Of a stretch of 64,000 nt of DNA, positions 53,635 to 63,394 are shown in pieces. Position numbers and translations under genes: made by a program. Where the stretch lies: the NCBI RefSeq assembly GCF_008271655.1, contig NZ_VKKX01000044.1, positions 233,763 through 297,762 of the forward strand. The letters are read 5' to 3'. Under the pieces are notes generated by a model. It saw only the letters and a program-made list of their open reading frames with translations, was not told where the DNA came from and did not search any database. The stretch's first letter is position 1. Each line of letters opens with the position of its first letter. Source of the DNA: Gemmobacter caeruleus (GTDB lineage Bacteria; Pseudomonadota; Alphaproteobacteria; Rhodobacterales; Rhodobacteraceae).

Positions 53635-55143
53635 TCAGCGCCGCCATTGTTCGGGCGCAAGCATCGCCAGCACCGCCAGCGCCTCGACCCGGCCCAGAAT
53701 CATCGCGGCCCCGAGGATCGCCTTGGCCCAAATCCCAAGCTCGGCATAGCGCACCGGCAATTCGCCGGCATAGCCCGCCAGCGGCCCCGTAGTGGACAGC
53801 GCCGAGATCCCGAGGATCAGCGCCGGGTCGAAATCCATCCCCGTCAGCGTCAGCGCGCCCACCACCACCGCGATGGACAGCGCGAACAGCATGAAAAAGA
53901 CCCAGGCCATCTGCGCCCCTTCGCCGCGCAACTGCCGGGCCAGCGATCCGCCGCCGCCGATGGAATGCGGGTGGATCAGCCGCTCCATCTCGCGCTGGCC
54001 ATGGCGGAACAGCGCATAGACCCGCAACAGCTTGACCCCGCCCGCCGTGGTGGCGACACCGCCGCCGATGATGGCCAGGCCCATGAAGATCAGGCCATGG
54101 GTTTCCAGCCCCGACCAGATGCGCGCGGTGGCCCATTCCTCGGCCGGCAATCCGGTCGTGGTCAGGAAGGACAGCGTGGTGAAAGCCGTGCTCCACAGCA
54201 CCGACAGAAGGGCGGTCAGGTCGGCGCCCTCGCGGTTCTCGATGGCGCCGATCCAGTGGCGCAGGAACAACACGCCGGTGACGCTGGCGACGATGGCCAG
54301 CGCCATGCGCAGTTCCGGGTCGCGCCAGACCGGCAGGTTGCCTTCGCCGAACAGCCCCCCCGGATAGCTGCGCCGCGTCAGCGCCATGAACAGAAAGCCC
54401 GCGATCAGGATCTCGCCCCAGATGCCCGATTGCGCCACGCCCTGCGCCCCGTCGGGCAGGATGCCCGAGGTGGACAGCGTCGCCATCGCCAGGCACAGCC
54501 CGTGAAAGCCGGTCTCGCCCGCCAGCACCAGTCCGAGCCAGAGCAAGAGTGTGAAACCCGCATAGGGCGGCAGCAGCATCAGGGCGAAACGCTCCAGCCG
54601 TTCACGCGGATCGGCGACCTGGCGAATCTGCGGCGCCCGGGTAGCCCCCGACCGGCCCGTCAGCACCTCCATCCCGCCGAGGTTCATCGGCAAAAGCACC
54701 GCGACCGCCATGACCAGGATGAAGAACCCGCCCAGCCAGCCGACCAGCGCGCGCCACAGATGCAGGCTGGCGGGCAGACGGCCGGGCGTGTCATAGAGCG
54801 TGGCGCCGGTGGTGGTGAAGCTCGACAGCATCTCGAACCAGGCATTCGCAAAGGTGGTGTCGGGCACCGCCTCGCGGAAGGGCCAGGCCATCAGCGGCGG
54901 CAAGACCAGATAGGCCACGACCATGGCGCGCAGATGGCTGTGGCGCAGGTCGCGCGGGCGGCGGTTCGCGCTGGCAATGCCGATCATCGCCGCCAGGATG
55001 CCGATCACCAGCGCGCCATAAAAGAACGGCCGCCCCGCATCATGCTGGCCGAGCACCAGCGCATGCGCCGCCGGCACCAGCATGGCCAGTGCCGTCAGCG
55101 CCATCAGCAGCACCAGCAAGGGAAGGGTGCGCAGCGCCCGCAT
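53635..55143 (-). CDS. trkH: Trk potassium uptake membrane subunit TrkH
   Basis: The 502-residue K+ channel-like subunit. The membrane part has four half-pore repeats with filter-like segments (SSFTTTGATLYD, MATLSTSGILPDG, FLTTTGLPAEEW, and SALSTTGPLAGYA near the C-terminus), the expected four TTG/STSG filters. It starts at ATG (MRALRTLPLLV), two bases after the trkA stop. With TrkA it forms the ATP/NAD-gated K+ uptake system and is translated with it. Confidence 0.96.
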   Translation of the reverse strand: MRALRTLPLLVLLMALTALAMLVPAAHALVLGQHDAGRPFFYGALVIGILAAMIGIASANRRPRDLRHSHLRAMVVAYLVLPPLMAWPFREAVPDTTFANAWFEMLSSFTTTGATLYDTPGRLPASLHLWRALVGWLGGFFILVMAVAVLLPMNLGGMEVLTGRSGATRAPQIRQVADPRERLERFALMLLPPYAGFTLLLWLGLVLAGETGFHGLCLAMATLSTSGILPDGAQGVAQSGIWGEILIAGFLFMALTRRSYPGGLFGEGNLPVWRDPELRMALAIVASVTGVLFLRHWIGAIENREGADLTALLSVLWSTAFTTLSFLTTTGLPAEEWATARIWSGLETHGLIFMGLAIIGGGVATTAGGVKLLRVYALFRHGQREMERLIHPHSIGGGGSLARQLRGEGAQMAWVFFMLFALSIAVVVGALTLTGMDFDPALILGISALSTTGPLAGYAGELPVRYAELGIWAKAILGAAMILGRVEALAVLAMLAPEQWRR

Positions 55144-55145
55144 CG

Positions 55146-56522
55146 TCAGAAGAAATCGACCGAGACTTGCAAAAGCCGCTCCACCTCGGGCACGTCCTTG
55201 GCCATGGCGAACATGGCGATCACGTCGCCCTCGTCGATGCGGACATCGCCGGTAGGCTTCAGCACCTTGTCGCCCTTCATCACCGCACCGACCAGCACGC
55301 CTTCGGGAAACTCGATGTCGCGCACCAGCCGCCCGGCCAGCGGCGAGGTGCCCAGCACCTGCGCCTCGATCAGCTCGGCCTCGGCATCGCCGATGGAGTA
55401 GATCGCCCGCACCCGGCCATGGCGCACATGGCGCAGGATCGACGACACAGTGGTCGCGCGCGGGTTGATATAGGCGTCGATATCCAGCTCCGCCAGCAGC
55501 GGCACCAGCGTCGGATCGTTCACCAGCGCGATCGAGAGCGAGGCCCCGGCGGCCTTGGCGCGCACTGCGACCAGCATGTTGGTCTTGTCGTCATCGGTCA
55601 CCGCCAGAACCGCATCGGCGCGATCGACATTGGCCTCCATCAGCAGGTCGATATCCAGCCCGTCGCCATTCAGCACGATGGTCCGGGTCAGGCTGTCGGC
55701 CGCCAGTTCGGCGCGCGGGCGGCTCATCTCGATCACCTTGGCGCGGATGCGGTCGGTGCGGGCCTCCAGCGCGCGGGCCACGGCGAGGCCCACATTGCCG
55801 CCGCCGACGATCACGATGCGTTCCTGCTTGCGGGTGGTCTTGCCGAACACCTCCAGCGTGCGGTTCACATCCTGCGACTGGACAAAGACATAGATCTGGT
55901 CATCGGGGAACAGCTGGTCACCGGGTTCGGGCGCGAACAGCCGCCCGCCGCGCCGCACCCCCACCACGATGGCGGAAAGCGTAGAGAACAGTTCCGTCAA
56001 CTGCCGCAGCGGCGTGTTCAGCACCGGGCAATCCTCGTCCAGCGCAATACCCAATAGCTGCGCCCGGCCGTTCAGAAAGCTTTCGGTATCAAAGGTCGCG
56101 GGCGCGGCAAGGCGCTGCATCGCGGCCTCGGCCACCTCGCGCTCGGGCGAGATCACGACGTCGATGGGCAGGTGATCGCGGCGATAGAGATCGTCATAGG
56201 CGGGAATGAGATAGTTCTGCGCCCGCAGCCGGGCGATCTTGCGCGGCACGCCAAAGACCGAATGCGCCACCTGACAGGTGACCATGTTCACCTCGTCGGA
56301 ATGGGTGGCGGCGATGATCATGTCGGCATCCCGCGCGCCGGCCTTTTCCAGAATGTCAGGGTAAGAGGCAAAGCCGGTCACGCCCTGCACATCCAGCGTT
56401 TCAGTGGCGCGGCGCACCAGTTCGGGGTTGTTGTCCACCACCGTCACGTCATTGCGTTCGCCCGAGAGGTGCCGGGCGATCTGCCAGCCCACCTGCCCCG
56501 CGCCACAGATGATCACCTTCAT
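55146..56522 (-). CDS. trkA: Trk potassium transporter NAD-binding subunit TrkA
   Basis: 458 residues in two tandem halves. Each half has an RCK_N Rossmann domain, with GAGQVGWQIARHL at residues 7-19 and IVGGGNVGLAVARAL near residue 240, followed by an RCK_C domain (SPLAGRLVRDIEF...DEGDVIAMFAMAKD at the end). It is the cytosolic gating ring of the Trk system. It lies directly upstream of trkH. In Rhodobacterales it commonly follows ntrX; here a small extra gene intervenes. Confidence 0.96.
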   Translation of the reverse strand: MKVIICGAGQVGWQIARHLSGERNDVTVVDNNPELVRRATETLDVQGVTGFASYPDILEKAGARDADMIIAATHSDEVNMVTCQVAHSVFGVPRKIARLRAQNYLIPAYDDLYRRDHLPIDVVISPEREVAEAAMQRLAAPATFDTESFLNGRAQLLGIALDEDCPVLNTPLRQLTELFSTLSAIVVGVRRGGRLFAPEPGDQLFPDDQIYVFVQSQDVNRTLEVFGKTTRKQERIVIVGGGNVGLAVARALEARTDRIRAKVIEMSRPRAELAADSLTRTIVLNGDGLDIDLLMEANVDRADAVLAVTDDDKTNMLVAVRAKAAGASLSIALVNDPTLVPLLAELDIDAYINPRATTVSSILRHVRHGRVRAIYSIGDAEAELIEAQVLGTSPLAGRLVRDIEFPEGVLVGAVMKGDKVLKPTGDVRIDEGDVIAMFAMAKDVPEVERLLQVSVDFF

Positions 56523-56593
56523 GGGCTTCTCCCGGCCTTGGTCGGGTCAAGGCATGGCATGGGCGCGGGATGGGGTCAAGGATGCGGGACGGG

Positions 56594-57160
56594 TCAGAAA
56601 CAGGGGTTTATGACTGGCAGACGTGGGGTTTGCAGCGCAGCATTCAATGAACTTGGTGTCAGGTCACGCAGGAAATCGGCCTTGATCCGCTCCAGATCGA
56701 GATCATTCTCTGGGGTGAAGGCCGCGCAGAAATCAGCCGGTCTTGCTGCAAGCTGTCTTGAAAGCAAGGCTCGCAGGTCGTTCTCTGATATTGGTGGATA
56801 GGCGTTCTTGGCGGAAAAGGTGATGACTTGTGCCAGGCGTTTCTGCATCTCGAACAATTCAGGGCCCGGATGGAGATCACACAGGCGCAATGCGGCTCCC
56901 AACTCGGCCAATAACAACGACATGCAGCCGACGGCACCTTTCCCCGACACATCAATGGCGCTGATATCGCCGTCCCGCCGCGTCACCTCAACCCCGCCTG
57001 GCATTTGCAGACGCTCGCTGCCATCGGACAGATGTTCCACCAGTGCGGCATGATCGGCGAAAAGCCGGTCGGGATCGAATGGAAATGCCGGTTCGGCCAT
57101 CACGGGCCGGGCCGCAAGACAAAGCGTTGCCGCGAGGGTTGGGTCCAGGCGTCCCCTCAC
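56594..57160 (-). CDS. Hypothetical protein between ntrX and trkA (low-GC orphan)
   Basis: 188 residues that I do not recognise. A GTG start overlaps the ntrX stop (GTGA). The N-terminus (VRGRLDPTLAATLCLAARPV, cut after VMA) looks like a signal peptide, so it may be periplasmic. The rest has no known motif: an SDGSERLQMPGGVEVTRRDG stretch, a pair of Cys (GCMSLL, RLCDLH), and an Asp/Glu-rich end. By hand count 56641-57000 is about 57 percent G+C against about 67 percent next door, which suggests acquisition by transfer or relaxed selection. It is co-translated with ntrX. Confidence 0.72.
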   Translation of the reverse strand: MRGRLDPTLAATLCLAARPVMAEPAFPFDPDRLFADHAALVEHLSDGSERLQMPGGVEVTRRDGDISAIDVSGKGAVGCMSLLLAELGAALRLCDLHPGPELFEMQKRLAQVITFSAKNAYPPISENDLRALLSRQLAARPADFCAAFTPENDLDLERIKADFLRDLTPSSLNAALQTPRLPVINPCF

Positions 57161-58548
57161 TCCTCGCCCTCGTCATCCTCGCTGCGGCCCTTGGCGCCTG
57201 TCACCACGCCCAGCGATTTCAGCTTGCGGTGCAAAGCGCTGCGTTCCATGCCGACAAAGGCGGCGGTGCGGCTGATATTGCCGCCAAAGCGGTTGATCTG
57301 GGTCAGCAGATATTCCTTTTCGAACAGCTCGCGCGCCTCGCGCAGCGGCAGCGTCGCAAGTTGCCCGCCGATCACCAGCCGCCCATCCTCGCCATGGCCG
57401 GAATCCTGGCCCGGCAATTCGCGCGCCTCGATCGGGCCGCTGCCCTCGCCCAGGATCAGCACCCGCTCGATCACATTGCGTAGTTGGCGCACATTGCCCG
57501 GCCAGCGCATCGTTTGCAGCATCGCCTCGGCATCCGAGGACAGATCGCGCAGCGGCAGGCCCTGGCTGCGGTGAAAGAGGTCGATGAAATGGCGGGTCAG
57601 TTCGGGGATATCCTCTCGCCGGTCCTCCAGCGCGGGCACCACGATCGGCACCACATTCAACCGGTCATACAATTCCTGCCGGAAGCGGCCGGCCTGAATC
57701 TCGTTGCGCAGATCGCGCGTGGTGGAGGAGATGACGCGCAGATCGACGCGCACCTTGTCCTGCCCGCCGGCGCGGGTGAATTGCTGTTCCACCAGCACGC
57801 GCAGGATCTTGGACTGCGTGCCCAGCGGCATGTCGGCCACCTCGTCGAAATAGACGATGCCGCCATGGGCCTGTTCCAGCAGCCCCGGCTCCACCCCGCG
57901 TTCGGGGGTCTCGCGGCCGAACAGCACCTCCTCCATCCGCTCCGGCTCGATCGCGGCGGAACTGACGGTGACAAAGGCGGCACCGGCGCGGTTGGAATGG
58001 GCATGGATATAGCGCGCGGCCATTTCCTTGCCCGATCCGGCGGGACCGGTCAGCATCACCCGCCCGTTCGACTTGGTCACCTTTTCAAGCTGGGTCTTGA
58101 GCAGCCGGAACGCCGCCGATGACCCCAACATCTCGGACGAGGTCACGTCGCGGCGGCGCAATTCGCTGTTTTCCCGCCGCAGGCGCGAGGTTTCCATCGC
58201 GCGGCTGACCACCACCATCAACTGATCAATGTTGAACGGCTTTTCGATGAAGTCATAGGCGCCCTGCTTGATCGCCGCCACCGCGATCTCGATATTGCCA
58301 TGGCCCGAGATGATGACCACCGGCACATCGGGATTGTCGCGCTTGACGGTCTTGAGGATGTCGATCCCGTCCATCCGGCTGTCCTTCAGCCAGATGTCGA
58401 GGATCATCAGCGCCGGCTGTTCGGCGTTGATCGCGGCCATGCAATCATCGGCATTCGCCGCCAGCCGCACCGTGAACCCCTCGTCGCGCAGGATATCCCC
58501 GATCAATTCCCGGATATCGCGTTCGTCATCGACAATCAGAATGCTCAT
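57157..58548 (-). CDS. ntrX: Nitrogen/redox response regulator NtrX
   Basis: 463 residues. A receiver domain with phospho-acceptor Asp51 (LMILDIWL) comes first, then an AAA+ domain with Walker A GPAGSGKE and DEVADMP Walker B, and a C-terminal helix-turn-helix of the Fis type (GNISRTAAFVGMERSALHRK). Where sigma-54 activators carry GAFTGA, this protein reads LFGRETPERGVEPGLLEQ, so it lacks the contact loop and probably does not activate sigma-54 promoters. This is known for NtrC, and described for NtrX, in Rhodobacterales. The ATG overlaps the ntrY stop. It forms the NtrY/NtrX two-component pair. Confidence 0.96.
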   Translation of the reverse strand: MSILIVDDERDIRELIGDILRDEGFTVRLAANADDCMAAINAEQPALMILDIWLKDSRMDGIDILKTVKRDNPDVPVVIISGHGNIEIAVAAIKQGAYDFIEKPFNIDQLMVVVSRAMETSRLRRENSELRRRDVTSSEMLGSSAAFRLLKTQLEKVTKSNGRVMLTGPAGSGKEMAARYIHAHSNRAGAAFVTVSSAAIEPERMEEVLFGRETPERGVEPGLLEQAHGGIVYFDEVADMPLGTQSKILRVLVEQQFTRAGGQDKVRVDLRVISSTTRDLRNEIQAGRFRQELYDRLNVVPIVVPALEDRREDIPELTRHFIDLFHRSQGLPLRDLSSDAEAMLQTMRWPGNVRQLRNVIERVLILGEGSGPIEARELPGQDSGHGEDGRLVIGGQLATLPLREARELFEKEYLLTQINRFGGNISRTAAFVGMERSALHRKLKSLGVVTGAKGRSEDDEGEE

Positions 58549-60809
58549 GCGTCCCCCTGGCCTCCCACGGCTGCGTGCCGCCCCCGGCGCGTGATGCGGG
58601 CCTGCCCGCGGGGCAGAATAATCTCTGCCTGGGCGCCGGAATGGGCGTTGTCTGAAAAAGGCGGCGCGTCGGTCAGCGCCAGCGTGCCGCCATGTTCCTC
58701 AATGATCTTCTTCACGATGGGCAGGCCAAGGCCGGTGCCCTTTTCCCGCGTCGTCACATAGGGCTCGAACAGCCGCGTGCGGTCGGGCGGCAGGCCGCAG
58801 CCATTATCGGCCACGGTGATCTCGGCCTGATCCTCGGTCACGGCCAGGCGCAGGCGGATCTCGGGGCGGTAGCCGGGCGGTGCGCCGCGCTCCTGCATGC
58901 CCTCGATCGCCTCGCCGGCATTCTTGATCAGGTTGGTCATCGCCTGGCCGATCATCGTCGCATCGAGGTCAAGCATGACCGGCCCCTCTGGCAGATCGGC
59001 GGTGATGGTGACATCGGGCTGGCCCGCGGCCTGAAGCGTGACCGCATCGCGCAGCAGCTTGACCAGATCGGTCTCGCGCCGGTCCGGTTCGGGCATGCGC
59101 GCGAATTTGGAGAATTCGTCCACGATGCGGCGCAGGTCATTGGTCTGACGCACGATCACATCGGCCAGTTGCTCCAGCTCCTCCGGCTCGGCCACCTCGC
59201 GGCGGAACTTGCGCTTGATGCGCTCGGCCGAAAGCTGAATCGGGGTGAGCGGGTTCTTGATCTCATGCGCGATGCGGCGGGCGACATCGCCCCAGGCGGC
59301 CATGCGCTGCGCGCCGACCAGATCGGTCACATCGTCAAAGGCCACCACATAGCCCTCCAGCGCGCCCGCGCCGCTGCGGCGCCCCGACATGCGCACCAGC
59401 AGGATCTCCATCCGGCCATTGCGCGACAGGCGCACCTCCTCCTGCAAGGCGGCGCCGTCGGTGTCGCGCAGCCGTTCGAACAGCGGGCCAAACTCCGGCA
59501 CCGCCACCGCCAGGGCGATATCGCTCTGCCCCTCCTCGTCGAAATCCAGCAGGCGCTGTGCAGCGCGGTTCACGAAATCCACATCGCCATCGGCATCGAG
59601 ACCGATCACCCCCGCCGTGACCGAGGACAGCACCGAATCGAACAGCCGGCGGCGCTGCGCCTCTTGCCGATGGGTTTCGACCAGCGCATTGCGCTGCCCC
59701 TTCAACTGATGCGTCATCTGGTTGAAGATGCGGCCCAGCATGGCGATTTCATCATCGCCCTCCTCCTCCATCACGCGGATGTCCAGATTGCCCTCGCCCA
59801 CCTTTTCGGCGGCGGCAGCCAGACGGCCCACCGGGCGGCTGAGCCTTTCGGCGAACCACAGACCCAGCCAGACCGCGGCCAGAATCAGGATCAGCGCGAA
59901 ACCCAGATACAGCAGCCCGACCCCGAACAGGATCGACCCGCGCGCATGTTCGACCTGATCGTAAAGCCGGACCTGTTCCTTGGTTTCATCAAGCAGCGAC
60001 AGCAGGGAACCATCGACCTCGCGCGAAACATAGAGATAGCGGTCGGCATAGGCATCCAGATGCACCAGCGCGCGAAATTCGTTGTTTTCCCAATCCTGAA
60101 TCACCACGGTTTCGCCCCGCAGCGCCCGGGCCAGTTCTTCGGGGCTCGGTTTCTCGAAATCGAACAGGTAAGAGCTTTGGCCACGCGATTTCAGCTCGCC
60201 GGCGCCGTCGATCAGATAGGCCTCGCGCAAGCCCCGCTGAACGGTCTTTTGCGCCTCGGTCAGCAGGACGCGCAACCGCCCGTCATCCAGAAAGAAGCTC
60301 GATTGCTTGGCCACATTGAAATAGGCGGCCAGCGCCTCGGCATCGGTGACCAGATCGGTGCGCTGCTCGCGCTCATAGGCCTCGGCCGCGTCGAGCGACG
60401 CGCCCACCACGCGCTGCACCCGCTCCGAAAACCAGCCCTCCAACCCGACGCTGACCGTCAGCACCGCAAAGACCGCGACCAGCACCGTGGGCAGAAAGGC
60501 CACCAGAGCAAAGACCCCGGTCAGCCGCAGGTGCAGCCGCGACCCGGCAGAGCGGCGGCGGCGGTCGGCCACCATGCGCACGACTCGCGCCAGCACCAGC
60601 GCGGCGATGATCAGGATATAGATGAAATCGACCAGCAGCACGAGACGCAGCGCCGTGCCCGACCCGTCGGTATTGAGCGGCCCGAGCAGCATCAGCGTGA
60701 CGACGACCAGCGCCGGCCCCAGCGTCACCAGCCCCAGCGTGCTGGCCGTCTGAAGCCGCCGCTGGCGCCGCAGACGCGCCAGCTTGTTCAGCCAACTGTT
60801 GCTCGCCAT
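58545..60809 (-). CDS. ntrY: Membrane sensor histidine kinase NtrY
   Basis: About 754 residues. Three N-terminal membrane segments are followed by a long extracytoplasmic region (about residues 128-285), a further membrane segment, a HAMP domain (WFAERLSRPVGRLAAAAEKVG), a PAS domain (VTAGVIGLDADGDVDFVNRA), the phospho-His in [20 protein letters not shown], and the HATPase N/G boxes (NLIKNAGEAIEG, DNGCGLPP, GTGLGLPIVKKI). It partners NtrX in sensing nitrogen and oxygen status. The ATG is not preceded by a clear ribosome site; two upstream TTG codons (60830, 60821) are alternatives, the latter well placed after AGGGGG. Confidence 0.95.
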   Translation of the reverse strand: MASNSWLNKLARLRRQRRLQTASTLGLVTLGPALVVVTLMLLGPLNTDGSGTALRLVLLVDFIYILIIAALVLARVVRMVADRRRRSAGSRLHLRLTGVFALVAFLPTVLVAVFAVLTVSVGLEGWFSERVQRVVGASLDAAEAYEREQRTDLVTDAEALAAYFNVAKQSSFFLDDGRLRVLLTEAQKTVQRGLREAYLIDGAGELKSRGQSSYLFDFEKPSPEELARALRGETVVIQDWENNEFRALVHLDAYADRYLYVSREVDGSLLSLLDETKEQVRLYDQVEHARGSILFGVGLLYLGFALILILAAVWLGLWFAERLSRPVGRLAAAAEKVGEGNLDIRVMEEEGDDEIAMLGRIFNQMTHQLKGQRNALVETHRQEAQRRRLFDSVLSSVTAGVIGLDADGDVDFVNRAAQRLLDFDEEGQSDIALAVAVPEFGPLFERLRDTDGAALQEEVRLSRNGRMEILLVRMSGRRSGAGALEGYVVAFDDVTDLVGAQRMAAWGDVARRIAHEIKNPLTPIQLSAERIKRKFRREVAEPEELEQLADVIVRQTNDLRRIVDEFSKFARMPEPDRRETDLVKLLRDAVTLQAAGQPDVTITADLPEGPVMLDLDATMIGQAMTNLIKNAGEAIEGMQERGAPPGYRPEIRLRLAVTEDQAEITVADNGCGLPPDRTRLFEPYVTTREKGTGLGLPIVKKIIEEHGGTLALTDAPPFSDNAHSGAQAEIILPRGQARITRRGRHAAVGGQGDA

Positions 60810-60844
60810 TGCCGCGCGCAAGACCGCCAACCCCCTAAATCTCA

Positions 60845-60862
60845 GGGGTCAACTGTGACCCC
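60845..60862. promoter_or_regulatory. Inverted repeat just upstream of ntrY
   Basis: GGGGTCA-ACTG-TGACCCC, perfect 7-bp arms, within 40 bp of the ntrY start. It could be an operator or a leader hairpin over the translation start region. Confidence 0.4.
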
Positions 60863-60883
60863 GCCGCCATATCTGGCATGAGA

Positions 60884-60901
60884 TTCGGGCCATGGCCCGA
60901 A
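60884..60901. terminator. Perfect palindrome after ntrC, terminator-like
   Basis: TTCGGGC-CATG-GCCCGAA, an 18-bp perfect palindrome 22 bp after the ntrC stop. It may separate ntrBC from ntrYX transcription; no U-tract is present, so an operator role is also possible. Confidence 0.5.
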
Positions 60902-60923
60902 AGTCACGCGATATGTTGCTGTT

Positions 60924-62291
60924 TTACATCAGCTTGCGGCGGCGTGTCACGCGAATATCCAGCTCCGTGATCTTCTTGCGCAAGGTATTGCGGTTGATCC
61001 CCAGCAGATCGGCACATTTTGCCTGATTTCCGCCGGTGGCATCCAGCGCGATCTCGATCAGCGGCGCCTCGACTTCGCGCAGAATGCGGTTATAGACCCC
61101 CGCCGGCGGCAATTGCCCGCCATGCAGATCGAAATAGCGCTTGAGATGCCGCGCGACCGAGGCGGAAAGCTTGTCGCCCTCTCCCAGGCCCTTCATCGGT
61201 TCGGGCAAGGGCTGGCTGCCCAGAACGGCCTCCACCTCGGCGCGGGTGATCTCGGGCTCGGACGAGGTGACCATCAGCCGCTTGAGCGTGTTTTCCAGCT
61301 GCCGCACATTGCCCGGCCAGCTATAGGCGCGCACCAGTTCCCGCGCATCGGCAGACAGGCGGCGCGCGGCGCCGAAATCACGCTCGCCCCGCGCCAGGAA
61401 ATGTTCGGCCAGCAGCGGAATGTCATCGACCCGCTCCCGCAAGGCCGGCACCGCCAGCGTGACCCCGCCCAGCCGGTAGAACAGATCCTGCCGGAAGGCG
61501 CCGCCCTCCATCCGCCCGGCCAGATCGCTTTGCGAGGTGGCCATGATGCGCGGGGCATTGTCGCCCAGCATGTCGAGCATGCGCACGATGCGGCCCTGCG
61601 CCTCGTCATCCAGATCGGCCACCTCGTCAAAGACCAGACTGCCGCCGCGCGCCCGCGCCAGAAGCTGCGCCGGGCCGTCCATGCTGGCCAGATCGGCGGC
61701 CTGCGCCACCACAAAGGGCATGGTGCGACGGTCGGAAAAATCATGGATCGCCCGCGCGATCAGCGATTTGCCGGTGCCGCTTTCGCCGGTGATCAGCACC
61801 GGAAGATCGGTGTTCATCACCCGCGCGACCAGCCGGTAGAGCGCCTGCATCGCCGGCGTGCGCCCCACCAGCGGCAGATCGTCGCCCGCCTCGCGCGGGG
61901 CCGGCGTCGCGGGCCGGGCCACGCGGCGCTTCACATCCAGCGCGCGGGCCGAACGCTTCATCAGATCGGGCAGGTCAAAGGGTTTGGGCAGGTAATCAAA
62001 GGCCTCGGCCTCGGCGGCCTGGATCGCCGTCATGATGGTATTCTGCGCCGAGATCACGATCACCGGCAGGCCGGGCCGCAGGTTGGAAATGCGCGGCAGC
62101 GCCTCCAGCCCGTTGCCATCGGGCATGACGACATCGGAGATCACCAGATCGCCCTTGCCCTCTTCGACCCACCGCATCAGCGTGACCAGCGACGAGGTCG
62201 CATGCACCTTGCACCCCGCCCGCGTCAGCGCCTGGGTCAGCACCGTGCGGATCGTGCGGTCGTCATCGGCCACCAGAACCGTGCCATCCAT
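60924..62291 (-). CDS. ntrC: Nitrogen regulation response regulator NtrC (GAFTGA-less)
   Basis: 455 residues from the ATG (with AAGGA nine bases upstream; a GTG one codon earlier overlaps ntrB). Receiver domain Asp53 ([11 protein letters not shown]), central AAA+ domain with Walker A GESGTGKS and Walker [11 protein letters not shown]-terminal Fis helix-turn-helix ([20 protein letters not shown]). The GAFTGA loop and its flanks are deleted ([20 protein letters not shown]), just as in Rhodobacter capsulatus NtrC, which activates sigma-70 promoters. It should therefore control nif, gln or amt-type genes without sigma-54. Cognate kinase NtrB lies upstream. Confidence 0.96.
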   Translation of the reverse strand: MDGTVLVADDDRTIRTVLTQALTRAGCKVHATSSLVTLMRWVEEGKGDLVISDVVMPDGNGLEALPRISNLRPGLPVIVISAQNTIMTAIQAAEAEAFDYLPKPFDLPDLMKRSARALDVKRRVARPATPAPREAGDDLPLVGRTPAMQALYRLVARVMNTDLPVLITGESGTGKSLIARAIHDFSDRRTMPFVVAQAADLASMDGPAQLLARARGGSLVFDEVADLDDEAQGRIVRMLDMLGDNAPRIMATSQSDLAGRMEGGAFRQDLFYRLGGVTLAVPALRERVDDIPLLAEHFLARGERDFGAARRLSADARELVRAYSWPGNVRQLENTLKRLMVTSSEPEITRAEVEAVLGSQPLPEPMKGLGEGDKLSASVARHLKRYFDLHGGQLPPAGVYNRILREVEAPLIEIALDATGGNQAKCADLLGINRNTLRKKITELDIRVTRRRKLM

Positions 62292-63394
62292 CACTCAGCT
62301 TCCTTCTTCTGCAATTCCCTGGGCACGACCGGCAGCGAGACGCGGAACACCGTCCGCCCCGGCACGCTGTCCACCGAGATCCAGCCGTCATGTTCCGTCA
62401 CGATCTTCGACACCAGCGCGAGGCCCAGCCCCGTGCCGTTTTCCTTGCCCGAGACGAAGGGTTCGAACACCTCGCCGGCGATGCCGGGCGGCAGGCCGGG
62501 GCCGTCGTCGATCACCTCGACCTGCAAGGGCAGCGCCTTGCCGGTGCCATCCTTGCGGCGCAGGCGCAGCGACAGGTCATAGCGGGTGCGCAAGGTGATG
62601 GTGCCGCCCTGCGGCCCTGCCGCCTCGGAGGCGTTCTTGATCAGGTTGAGGAAGACCTGCATCAACTGATCGGGATCGGCCATGGTATGCGGCAGCGAGG
62701 GGTCGTATTCCTCGACGATCTTCATCCGGGCGGCAAAGCCCATGATCGCGGATTTGCGCGCGCGGTCCAGCGCGTCATGGATGTTCACCGGGCGACGGTC
62801 GGGCGGGCGCACATTGCCGAACTGCTCCACCTGTTCCAGCAGTTTCACGATGCGGCGGGTTTCCTCGACGATGAGGTCGGTCAGTTCCCGGTCCTCGGGC
62901 GTCAGCCCCATGGACAGCAGTTGCGCCGCGCCCGCGATGCCGGCCAGCGGGTTCTTGATCTCATGCGCCAGCATCTCGGCCATGCCGATCGCGGATTTCG
63001 CCGCCGTCTTGGCGGCCCCCGCGCGGCCCAGCCGGTCCGCGATCTCGCGCGGGGAAATCAGCAGCATGAGCACGTCGGGGTTGTCGGCCATCGGCGCCAC
63101 CTGCACCGTGCATTGCACCGGGGGCTTTTCGCCGCTGGTCACATCGACATCGTTGATGAACAGCGCCGACTGGTTCGCCCGCGCTCGCGCGCAGGCCTCG
63201 TCCATCTCGGCGTCGATATGGACGCGGTCAAAGACCGGCTGGCCCTTGAGGCTGCGCGAGGAGGCATTCAGAAACAGCTCCGCCGCCGGGTTGGTTTCCA
63301 GGATGCGCCCGCCCTCGTCGATCAGCAGCGCCGGAATGGGCAGCGAGGCCCAGATCACCCCCGGCACCGGATAGGGCTGGCGAAAACCCTTCAT
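62291..63394 (-). CDS. ntrB: Nitrogen regulation sensor kinase NtrB
   Basis: A 367-residue cytosolic kinase/phosphatase that phosphorylates NtrC under nitrogen limitation and is reversed with PII. PAS-like N-terminal domain ([20 protein letters not shown]), phospho-His144 in [20 protein letters not shown], HATPase N box [12 protein letters not shown] boxes DDGPGLPPG and GTGLGLALV. The ATG ([12 protein letters not shown]) overlaps the dusB stop (ATGA); the stop overlaps the ntrC start. This is the dusB-ntrB-ntrC arrangement of alphaproteobacteria. Confidence 0.97.
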   Translation of the reverse strand: MKGFRQPYPVPGVIWASLPIPALLIDEGGRILETNPAAELFLNASSRSLKGQPVFDRVHIDAEMDEACARARANQSALFINDVDVTSGEKPPVQCTVQVAPMADNPDVLMLLISPREIADRLGRAGAAKTAAKSAIGMAEMLAHEIKNPLAGIAGAAQLLSMGLTPEDRELTDLIVEETRRIVKLLEQVEQFGNVRPPDRRPVNIHDALDRARKSAIMGFAARMKIVEEYDPSLPHTMADPDQLMQVFLNLIKNASEAAGPQGGTITLRTRYDLSLRLRRKDGTGKALPLQVEVIDDGPGLPPGIAGEVFEPFVSGKENGTGLGLALVSKIVTEHDGWISVDSVPGRTVFRVSLPVVPRELQKKEAE

